Assembly (NCBI GenBank): GCA_031425155.1
Contig: JANPIV010000048.1
Coordinates: 1-64,000 of the forward strand
Origin: M3007 sp031425155
Lineage (GTDB): Bacteria; Bacteroidota; Bacteroidia; Chitinophagales; Saprospiraceae
Length of the DNA: 64,000 nucleotides
Direction of reading: 5' to 3'
The notes beneath the pieces were generated by a model. That model saw only the letters and a list, made by a program, of their open reading frames with translations. It had not been told where the DNA came from and made no database searches. Numbering within the stretch: the stretch's first letter is position 1; every line of letters starts with the position of its first letter. The position numbers and the translations under genes were made by a program. Below, piece after piece: positions 7,548-14,447 of the stretch.

Positions 7548-8807
7548 ATGAAACGACTACTCCCCTGCCTGCTTTGGCTAGCTTTGTGCGCTGGCTGCGC
7601 CAAACAAAACTACCAATACGCGCTCGTCTGCGACTTCCCTAATTTCGGTGACCGTAAATCTTGGTTAGTCGTCAGCAATGATGCCGGTAGTATTTTGAAA
7701 ATTTTCGGTCTGCCGGCCGGCAGTTCGCGGTTCTTTGAAAAATTCGACTACGAGGCCAAAGACGCAGCGGACACCTATAACCTGCACTTGGTACAAATCG
7801 ATACCGCGAACTCGCTTTCGATGGTGTTTTCCTGTTATGGTGTGCAAAACGGCTCAGCAGTGTCGTTTTATCCCGATCTTATTTATCCTTCTTTCTCTAT
7901 CTCCCCTTATAGTACCCATTGGTTATACATTAGAGGCATCGAAGGGATGGATTCGGTCAGCATTCCGGGCGCTTTTATCATCAACGATTATCGTTTGAAT
8001 TACGATGCCAGCACCCAAACTGCATCAATACAATTTGTCTCTGAGGATGTGGCCGACCTGGCCATTCGGGTCCGCACCCAACCCTTTGCTCCCTTTCGTT
8101 CTCTGTATTTGCCTCCCCCCACCTCGGATTCCCTGGAGGCGCAATGGGCGCATTTTTCGCCAGACAGCCATTTTGTAACCGCAGCACCGCCGGGCAATGG
8201 AGAGGCCGACTATTTGCAAATATCGGCGGTAGCCCCTGATTTTAAACGGTTTGTGATTCTCGCCGATTATGATTCCGCCTCCCAGAAAGGGGTACCCATG
8301 CCCAATCGGGCGCCGCTGCTCAACGGTTTAAGTCCGGAGAGCCTGTTCCGGGTATACATGCGACAAGGAAATTTCATTACTGAAAAAATGTTTCCGCCCG
8401 GCGAAATCCTGTACTTGCGAGCACCTGAAATTTCCATCAAAGCGGCTCTCTTTTCGCCTTTCCATACCTTACAAATAGCGACTGGCGGAAGCCCGGATTT
8501 GGTGGAAGCCTATGGCTATACCTACGGGCCGTTGTCGACTACTTTTCCTAGGCCTACGCCCTCCTTCCAATGGAATATCCAAGGTCCTCCGGCGTCATTT
8601 GTGAAACTGCAGCTCCCTGATTTGACGGAATTGCTTCCCGTATTGCGCGCACTCGGTCCACAACCTGTCTTGTGGCAGGTCACTGCTTATGAGTACGACT
8701 ACCTGGATTTTGATCAGCTGCTCGCGGGATTCCCCTACAAAGGCGACGATGGACGGTTGTTTCCGGTTGCCCGGGCAGGCCTGCAAAAGGTGACGAAAAA
8801 CTATTGA
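7548..8807 (+). CDS. Predicted lipoprotein, island-borne, unknown function
   Basis: I place the start at ATG 7548, giving 419 aa with a clean lipoprotein signal (MKRLLPCLLWLALCAGC); upstream in-frame codons encode no plausible signal. The mature protein begins CAKQNYQYALVCDFPNFGD. It is rich in beta-type sequence with many aromatic and proline residues (for example LYLPPPTSDS and GYTYGPLSTTFPRPTP). No catalytic motif or known domain is recognised. It is the last gene before the putative attR, so it would be island cargo. It should be anchored in an envelope membrane. Confidence 0.8.
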   Translation: MKRLLPCLLWLALCAGCAKQNYQYALVCDFPNFGDRKSWLVVSNDAGSILKIFGLPAGSSRFFEKFDYEAKDAADTYNLHLVQIDTANSLSMVFSCYGVQNGSAVSFYPDLIYPSFSISPYSTHWLYIRGIEGMDSVSIPGAFIINDYRLNYDASTQTASIQFVSEDVADLAIRVRTQPFAPFRSLYLPPPTSDSLEAQWAHFSPDSHFVTAAPPGNGEADYLQISAVAPDFKRFVILADYDSASQKGVPMPNRAPLLNGLSPESLFRVYMRQGNFITEKMFPPGEILYLRAPEISIKAALFSPFHTLQIATGGSPDLVEAYGYTYGPLSTTFPRPTPSFQWNIQGPPASFVKLQLPDLTELLPVLRALGPQPVLWQVTAYEYDYLDFDQLLAGFPYKGDDGRLFPVARAGLQKVTKNY

Positions 8808-8914
8808 AGTCAATTACCAATCAAAGCAGGTTTTTTACACCACTTATTGCACCACAAGTTCTAAATCCACCCGCAAGTAATTGATATTAAATTGTTTGTA
8901 AACATAGATTCTCG

Positions 8915-9005
8915 TCCCGCCAGCTCCACCTTATTATTACCCGCCTTCGCCCACCTCCTTCGCCTGAAAAGGCTATGGCGGTCAAAAAAAGCCAACCAGA
9001 AAGAA
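8915..9005 (+). repeat. Putative attR: displaced ssrA 3' end
   Basis: 8915-8931 is identical to the last 16 nt of tmRNA plus one flanking base, and 8986-9005 is identical to the tmRNA downstream flank at 641-660. No tRNA-like or tag domain precedes it, so it is not a functional RNA gene. The 54 nt between the two matches hold an imperfect inverted repeat (acccgcc ... ggcggt), probably a later small insertion. It marks the right end of an island of about 8.3 kb. Confidence 0.72.
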
Positions 9006-9010
9006 TTAGA

Positions 9011-9048
9011 AAGCCCGGCGGAACGTAGGTTCCGACCGGGCTTTTTTT
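9011..9048. terminator. Strong Rho-independent terminator
   Basis: The hairpin aaagcccggcggaac / gttccgaccgggcttt with a T7 run on the + strand is a near-perfect stem-loop. By position it was probably the chromosomal terminator downstream of the original ssrA 3' end. It also lies immediately after the stop codon of the minus-strand PepSY-like gene (9051), so it may act in both directions. Confidence 0.75.
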
Positions 9049-9050
9049 AT

Positions 9051-9446
9051 TTAATACATTTTACCGGAGGCATCGAATAGCAAATCCTTATGTTTCACCT
9101 CGGCTTCATATACTGTGGAACCATCTGCTCGCTGGATTTGGGCCGTTTCTTTGACCTTTTTACCTCGTAAAGCGGCCTGCACATTCGCGGGCAATTCGGC
9201 GAAAGTAATTTCGGTTTCCGTTTCCAGCCATTGACCTTCCGCGGAGAAATTGGCACTCATGTCTTTTCCATGGAGTTCAAATTCTGCTTCCCAGGCATCG
9301 GCATTTTCTTTCTCCCATTTTTCGACGGTAGTGCCGGGGAATTTTTGATCAAAGGCAGTGATTACTGCCTGCGGCGGTGTTTTTTGGCCATAACACGAAA
9401 AGGCGATTGTAAACATAAAAGCACTTGGAAACAGCATCTTTTTCAT
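9051..9446 (-). CDS. PepSY-like (DUF2874-type) secreted protein
   Basis: The 131-aa protein has a signal peptide (MKKMLFPSAFMFTIAFSCYG) followed by a PepSY-like fold. The typical pattern is visible: PPQAVITAFDQKFPGTTVEKWE, then an acidic/aromatic strand region AWEAEFELHGKDMSANF, then the LETETEI segment. Such proteins are periplasmic or exported in Bacteroidota; their ligand is unknown and PepSY domains are thought to inhibit or modulate partners. It lies downstream of a TonB-receptor-like barrel and a two-component pair on the same strand, a combination compatible with envelope sensing. The separation of 80 bp from the barrel gene permits co-transcription. Confidence 0.82.
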   Translation of the reverse strand: MKKMLFPSAFMFTIAFSCYGQKTPPQAVITAFDQKFPGTTVEKWEKENADAWEAEFELHGKDMSANFSAEGQWLETETEITFAELPANVQAALRGKKVKETAQIQRADGSTVYEAEVKHKDLLFDASGKMY

Positions 9447-9525
9447 TACTCGAAGATTTAGATTGTGAAATTATCGGACAAAATGCAGGGGCCATTTTGG
9501 ACAAAATTCGGAGCAATAACCCGCC

Positions 9526-11952
9526 TTAAAATTTATAGTTGTATCCCGCCCGGACTACCTGGGTTTCATAGTAGTCCGTGCTGGCCAGCGTGAAATTGGT
9601 GCCCCGAATAGTTCTATGGATTTGCATCGTATTTAATAAGTCCGTTGCATTTACGAACAGTTCGCCTTTACCTTTCTGGATGGATTTTTTCGCACCAATA
9701 TCCAGGGAAAAGCGGCTGCCTATGCGCCCTTGCGGTAACAGGTCGGGTGCGAGCCAAATAGCAGAGGCTTGCGTTTCCCAGCTTCCTGGAAACCGCAACG
9801 AGGCGGTCATTTTGACGTTCCCGGAGGTCAATTGCTGCTCGTCACTGGCGTAGGTAGTTGGTACAGGATATTGATTGACGACTGAAAATGCCTCGAAACG
9901 GTTTCGATAAATGTTGGCATTGGTGGTCAGTACTAATCGCTCCGACACTTTTTGTTGCCAGACCGCCTCTGCCCCGGTATTCCAACTTCGTCCGGCATTC
10001 TGGAAAACATTATACAAAAGCACACTCCCCGGCACTTGCGTAGCAATGCGCGTAATCGTCCCGTCAATCAGGCGATGGTAGGCCGCTGCATAAAAACTGC
10101 CCTGCGCGAAGGTGTTTTTGTAGCCTAATTCAGTCGAAAACGTGAATTGCGGACGGAGGGCCGGGTTGCCCACCTTAATTAGTTCGGGTTCATCGTATTT
10201 GGGGAAAATACGGATATCTACTTCGTTTGGCCGGTCCACACGGCGATTGAAAAAGAGCGAAACCTTGTTCCGATCATCTATTTTATAGGCGAAACGGAGG
10301 TTTGGGAAAGGCTGTACATAGCGGTAGCCGTCGCTTTTGTAAGTGTTGTGGTTGGGATTCACGATATAGTCTACCTGTACCATTTCCACCCGCAATCCGC
10401 CTTCAATTTCAAGTTTATGGTTCTCAAAAATATAATTGCCGTACAAGGCCGGTATTTTTTCGATGTAGTCCGCCCAACCACCTGCACCCGTATCAAGCGG
10501 GGAATTCAGGCCGGGGAAAAACTGCATGTTGACTGGAATAGAACGATAACGACCCTTAAATCCTGCCTCTAAGCGGCCATGCTGGAGGGGTTTGGAATAA
10601 TCAATATTCAGGTCGGTCACATGCTCGTCGGAGAGCAATTTGAAAGCATCCTGCCCGGTAGAAGCAGGCAAAATATTGGTGAAAAAATATTTCTCATCCT
10701 CCCGGTGAAAAGAGTAATTGGCATTGAAATTCAGCGTGTGTCCCGGCTGCTTGAATTTATGGGCGAAAACCGCCGTACCGACCGCCGTATATTTCACCTC
10801 ATCTTCCAAAAATTGCCAGAGCCGATAGCGGTCATCGAAGTCTTGACGGAAATAAGGAATATCGCCTTCATCAATGATTTTTTCGCGGTTGAAAAGACCG
10901 GAAACACTCAACGTATTTCGGGCATTCAAGAACAGATCAACGCCTGTTTTAACGGTAGTCCAGTCAGTGGTGCGATTACGCTTGACCTGCTGAAAAATGA
11001 CCGTGCCGTCGTCATAACTGCGCGTGGAGAATTCATTTTTATTCAACGTCGGGGCATAAAGCCAGTCGGCCTGCAAAAATACATTGGTTTTTTTCTTGCG
11101 ATAATTGACTGACACCGACGGATTTATCTTCGGTGTGCGTTGAAATTGTGGTCGGATGCCGAGCAAGTTTTCGCGCTTTATCCAAAGTGCGCCCGCCCCT
11201 GCGGCCAATCCAATTTTGCCGTTGAAACCTTCCTGCTCGTGTTTTTTGAACACCAGATTGATGATGCCCGCGCTGGCGTTCGCGTCGTATTTTGCCGACG
11301 GATTATTGATGATTTCGATGCGCTCAATGGCGGAGGCGGGCAGGTTGTCAAGACCCGTTTGGCTGCCATAACCCGTCAGCGCAGTTTGTTTTCCGTCCAC
11401 TAAAACGACGACTTTTTCGCTGCCGCGCAACTGCACCTTGCCATCCTGGGAAATCGCTACCCCAGGCAGCGCAGACATGGCCTGCAAGACCGAACCACCG
11501 CTTTGCCGGATATTATCGGCGACGTTGAAAGTCTTCTTGTCCATTTGTCCCGACACTTCATCTGACTTTGCCGAGACGACCACTTCGCTGAGGTTTTGGG
11601 TATTTTCTATCAATTCTATGGTTCCCAAATCCAGATAAGGACTCAGTCTGCCGACGGTTATGGTTTGTGTATGTGGTTGATAACCAAGGTAGGAAGTGGT
11701 CAGCATATAATCACCGCTTGGCACTTGTACCAGGCTGAATTGACCCGTTTCGTCCGTAATAGTACCACTGACAAATGCACTGTCTTGCGCCGTTTGCAGA
11801 GTGAGCGTGACAAACGCTAATGCGGCTTTGTCTTTTTGGCCTTTAATGGTGCCTGATAATGTGACCTTGGCCGACTGCGCTTCCGCAACAGGAGGGGAAA
11901 AAAAGAGAATCAATACCGCGTACAGCAGCATTCTTAAAATAGATTGCATCAT
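9526..11952 (-). CDS. TonB-dependent-receptor-like outer membrane barrel protein
   Basis: The 808-aa protein (start ATG 11952; a TTG at 11976 is an alternative) has a signal peptide (MMQSILRMLLYAV..PPVAEAQ). A carboxypeptidase-regulatory-like beta domain follows (VTLSGTIKGQKDKAALAFVT). Next come a TonB plug domain (VLQAMSALPGVAISQDGKV ... VLVDGKQTALTG ... IERIEIINNPSAKYDA) and an outer-membrane barrel of the OMP_b-brl_3 type, ending in the aromatic residue F (GYNYKF). It should take up or sense a substrate across the outer membrane; no SusD partner is present. A CCTTTGC string lies upstream near 11990. The adjacent two-component pair suggests regulated expression. Confidence 0.9.
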   Translation of the reverse strand: MMQSILRMLLYAVLILFFSPPVAEAQSAKVTLSGTIKGQKDKAALAFVTLTLQTAQDSAFVSGTITDETGQFSLVQVPSGDYMLTTSYLGYQPHTQTITVGRLSPYLDLGTIELIENTQNLSEVVVSAKSDEVSGQMDKKTFNVADNIRQSGGSVLQAMSALPGVAISQDGKVQLRGSEKVVVLVDGKQTALTGYGSQTGLDNLPASAIERIEIINNPSAKYDANASAGIINLVFKKHEQEGFNGKIGLAAGAGALWIKRENLLGIRPQFQRTPKINPSVSVNYRKKKTNVFLQADWLYAPTLNKNEFSTRSYDDGTVIFQQVKRNRTTDWTTVKTGVDLFLNARNTLSVSGLFNREKIIDEGDIPYFRQDFDDRYRLWQFLEDEVKYTAVGTAVFAHKFKQPGHTLNFNANYSFHREDEKYFFTNILPASTGQDAFKLLSDEHVTDLNIDYSKPLQHGRLEAGFKGRYRSIPVNMQFFPGLNSPLDTGAGGWADYIEKIPALYGNYIFENHKLEIEGGLRVEMVQVDYIVNPNHNTYKSDGYRYVQPFPNLRFAYKIDDRNKVSLFFNRRVDRPNEVDIRIFPKYDEPELIKVGNPALRPQFTFSTELGYKNTFAQGSFYAAAYHRLIDGTITRIATQVPGSVLLYNVFQNAGRSWNTGAEAVWQQKVSERLVLTTNANIYRNRFEAFSVVNQYPVPTTYASDEQQLTSGNVKMTASLRFPGSWETQASAIWLAPDLLPQGRIGSRFSLDIGAKKSIQKGKGELFVNATDLLNTMQIHRTIRGTNFTLASTDYYETQVVRAGYNYKF

Positions 11953-12110
11953 AAAAACGGTGACTTTAGTAATCAAGTGTTCCTTTTTGCTGCAAAGGTC
12001 AATCCTAATTTTGGAGGGAAATTGGAGGCGTATTAGTAATTATTTCCAAACCAAAAAGCATAAACCAACCACCAGCCCTGCCCCAGTGCGAGAGTGGCAT
12101 AGGATATAAA

Positions 12111-13379
12111 TCAAGTGCGTGGGAAATAAATAGAGGTCGTCCAATGATCGTTTTCAAAATAGATTTTTAGTAAAAATCTATTCTTTTCGCAGATTTCCTG
12201 AATCATAGACAAACCCAAGCCTAATCCTTCAATTCTAGTATTCCCTCTGGCAAAACGTTCCATTAATTGTTCAGGCGACGCATCAGGCTTATTGGCAGTA
12301 TTTGTAATAGTCAATTCATTAATAGTCAATAGAATTTTTACTTGACCATTAATAACAGTATGCTTTACGGCATTGGTGAGTAGATTGGTTACTAATGTTT
12401 CGGCAATGACAGAATTAATATTAATGACTACCGATGTAAGATCAATTTGTAATATTAACTGTTTTTCCAGAAAGAAATCTTCCAACCAGTGTAGCCTTTT
12501 TTCCAGTAAAGGCTTTAAATCAAGTCGCTCGCGTATCGCAAATTGATCGTTTTCGATCTTTGCTAACAGGAGCAAGGTTTGATTGAGCCGAGCCATACGC
12601 CTGACATTTTGGGCAATCAGGTCAAGTTGTTGTACTTGCGCCTCTGATAAGGTTTCCTCTTGCAACAAGGCATCTATTTTATTTTGAATAACTGCGAGCG
12701 GCGTTTGCAATTCGTGGCTGGCATTCTCCGTGAATTGTTTCACCGTGCGGAAATCACGTTGCACTTTTTCTGCAAGTTCTTCCAGTGTACGATGCAGTTC
12801 ATCGAATTCGGCGACCGAAGAATCTGGTAGATTTAACGGGGTCAGATCGGCCAAGCGAAATTGACGCATCCGGTCAAGTGCCTGGAAAAAAGGCTGCCAT
12901 ACATGCCGGGACACTGAGCGATTGACCCACACTAAAACACCAAACAATAGGACGAACAAGATTGCCAGTAGCCCGGCAACCGTTGCTGCAATATCTTCCC
13001 GCTCCACGGAACTTTGAAACAAGTCCACTTGCCAGATTTGTCCACGCATTTTTACAGGAAAAGTCAATCGTAAGAATGGCTCCATTTCGTTTTCCAATGG
13101 ATTGAGCAATAACGTGTCAGAAAATGTACTAGGCTGACTTGTGCCAGTAGATAATTGTTTAGCATAAAGGCGATGGTCTATACTTTGGAAGAAAGCAGGC
13201 AGGGTATCGTGTATATTTAAATAAGCTTCCAGTTCGTGCCTGGAATTATGCAATTTTTCTTCGTCAAAATGTTTCAGCGACCATTCCAAAGCGAAAAGCA
13301 TAGCTACACCTGCGAGTAAAAATACTGGCGCGGCTACCCGCAGAAACAAGCTTTGGGTGCGTTGCAAAAGTTTCATCAT
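12111..13379 (-). CDS. Membrane sensor histidine kinase
   Basis: The 422-aa kinase has two transmembrane segments (FLRVAAPVFLLAGVAMLF at residues 12-30, and AATVAGLLAILFVLLFGVLV near 145) flanking a periplasmic sensor loop. A HAMP-like linker and HisKA follow, with the phosphorylated His in ENASHELQTPLAVI. HATPase_c shows the N-box NLLTNAVKH and glycine box GLGLGLSMI. The D-box region before the G-box is short. Its ATG overlaps the stop of the response regulator by 4 nt (ATGA), so the two are translationally coupled. Genes of this layout often control the neighbouring TonB-receptor/PepSY genes; that is inference here. Confidence 0.94.
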   Translation of the reverse strand: MMKLLQRTQSLFLRVAAPVFLLAGVAMLFALEWSLKHFDEEKLHNSRHELEAYLNIHDTLPAFFQSIDHRLYAKQLSTGTSQPSTFSDTLLLNPLENEMEPFLRLTFPVKMRGQIWQVDLFQSSVEREDIAATVAGLLAILFVLLFGVLVWVNRSVSRHVWQPFFQALDRMRQFRLADLTPLNLPDSSVAEFDELHRTLEELAEKVQRDFRTVKQFTENASHELQTPLAVIQNKIDALLQEETLSEAQVQQLDLIAQNVRRMARLNQTLLLLAKIENDQFAIRERLDLKPLLEKRLHWLEDFFLEKQLILQIDLTSVVININSVIAETLVTNLLTNAVKHTVINGQVKILLTINELTITNTANKPDASPEQLMERFARGNTRIEGLGLGLSMIQEICEKNRFLLKIYFENDHWTTSIYFPRT

Positions 13380-14062
13380 AGCTTACGGTCGGTAAATTTG
13401 TAGCCGATGCCATACACCATGTGAATATAATCAGTGCAGCCTTGCACGATTAGTTTCTTACGCAGGTTCTTGACGTGAGAATAGATGAAATTGAAATCGT
13501 CCATTTGATCAACATCATCGCCGAGCAGATGTTCAGCAATAATTTCCCGGCGTAGTACACGATGTTGATTGGCCATGAAATACAAGAGCAGATTGTATTC
13601 TTTGGGAGTGAGGTCGAGCGGTTGCCCAAGCACAATTACTTCCCGGCGGTCGGGATTTACCCTGATTTCATTGAACTCAATATCCGTACTACCACCGAAC
13701 TGGCGACGCCGAAAAATGGCTTTAAGACGAGCATTAAGTTCAGGCAGATAGAATGGTTTGGTTAGATAGTCATCGGCACCCAAATCGAGGCCAGTAATGC
13801 GGTCATCCAAAGCATCTCGTGCGCTGATGATGATAACACCAGTCATGGGACGGTGCCTCTTCAAGTTACGCAGTATATCCAACCCATTACCACCGCCGGG
13901 CAGGTTTATATCCACTACGAGGCAATCATATTCATACAGAGCCACCTTCTCCTCGGCGGCAGGGAAATCGGCAGCATATTCTACCACATAGCCTTCGGTA
14001 AGCAGAAAATCCTGCATGGAGGCTGCCAGCGCAGGTTCATCTTCGATTAGTAAAATTTTCAC
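13376..14062 (-). CDS. OmpR/PhoB-family response regulator
   Basis: The 228-aa protein has a receiver domain (acid pocket IEDEP, phosphoacceptor D in CLVVDINLPGGGNG, conserved Lys in LTKPFYLPE). It is followed by a winged-helix DNA-binding domain (LDLTPKEYNLLLYFMANQ ... IYSHVKNLRKKL ... GIGYKF). The start is GTG at 14062, directly after a TACCTTTG -7-like element, so the mRNA may be nearly leaderless. It is partnered with the overlapping downstream histidine kinase. Confidence 0.95.
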   Translation of the reverse strand: MKILLIEDEPALAASMQDFLLTEGYVVEYAADFPAAEEKVALYEYDCLVVDINLPGGGNGLDILRNLKRHRPMTGVIIISARDALDDRITGLDLGADDYLTKPFYLPELNARLKAIFRRRQFGGSTDIEFNEIRVNPDRREVIVLGQPLDLTPKEYNLLLYFMANQHRVLRREIIAEHLLGDDVDQMDDFNFIYSHVKNLRKKLIVQGCTDYIHMVYGIGYKFTDRKL

Positions 14063-14066
14063 TTGG

Positions 14067-14074
14067 CAAAGGTA
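14067..14074 (-). promoter_or_regulatory. Candidate -7 element for the response regulator operon
   Basis: The minus strand reads TACCTTTG, a full match to the Bacteroidota -7 consensus TAnnTTTG, ending only 4 nt before the GTG start codon at 14062. Transcription starting about 7 nt downstream would leave essentially no leader. No good -33 TTG is seen at the usual spacing, so confidence is limited. Confidence 0.4.
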
Positions 14075-14102
14075 ACCGACGATTTTGGAGAGAATTTAGA
14101 TA

Positions 14103-14402
14103 ATGCAAATACAAAAGCCGAATGTGCCGGTGTTCTTTACCTTCACCGGGCAAGTCCATACCGCCCCGCTGGTATTGGACGCGCTGGTATTGTATGACCA
14201 AAACGATCAGGAAGAAGATGAATGGGTTGACGAAAAAGGCAGGCACCAATTCATTATTCGGTTGCCTTATGATCTAGTAAAACACTCGCCTGACGTGCGG
14301 TGGACCATGTCAGTGTGTTTTTGCCCCGCTCCGTCGTTGCCCCGAAGTAGAGTAGTTCGACAGGCAGCACGAGTTGGGTTCCACTATCGGAAAAGGGCGT
14401 AA
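14103..14402 (+). CDS. Doubtful small ORF, 99 aa
   Basis: This is the only reading frame in the 385-bp gap between the response regulator and the repetitive secreted protein. The first 65 residues have protein-like composition (VFFTFTGQVHTAPLVLDALV, then an acidic stretch and HQFIIRLPYDLVK), but the C-terminal third looks like frame-shifted or non-coding sequence (CPAPSLPRSRVVRQAAR). No family is recognised. It may be a gene fragment or chance frame; an opposite-strand ORF overlaps part of it. Confidence 0.22.
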   Translation: MQIQKPNVPVFFTFTGQVHTAPLVLDALVLYDQNDQEEDEWVDEKGRHQFIIRLPYDLVKHSPDVRWTMSVCFCPAPSLPRSRVVRQAARVGFHYRKRA

Positions 14403-14447
14403 TTGTTTGGAACTAAAGAAGAGGGTTTCAGAGAAACATGAGCAGGT

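Noticed and set aside
631..8914. Integrase or transposase gene in the island
   Set aside because: I looked through all frames of this interval for tyrosine or serine recombinase motifs and saw none.
8915..9005. Second tmRNA or tRNA gene
   Set aside because: Only the 3' acceptor/T-arm fragment is present; no tag domain or 5' partner strand exists, so it is a displaced att remnant.
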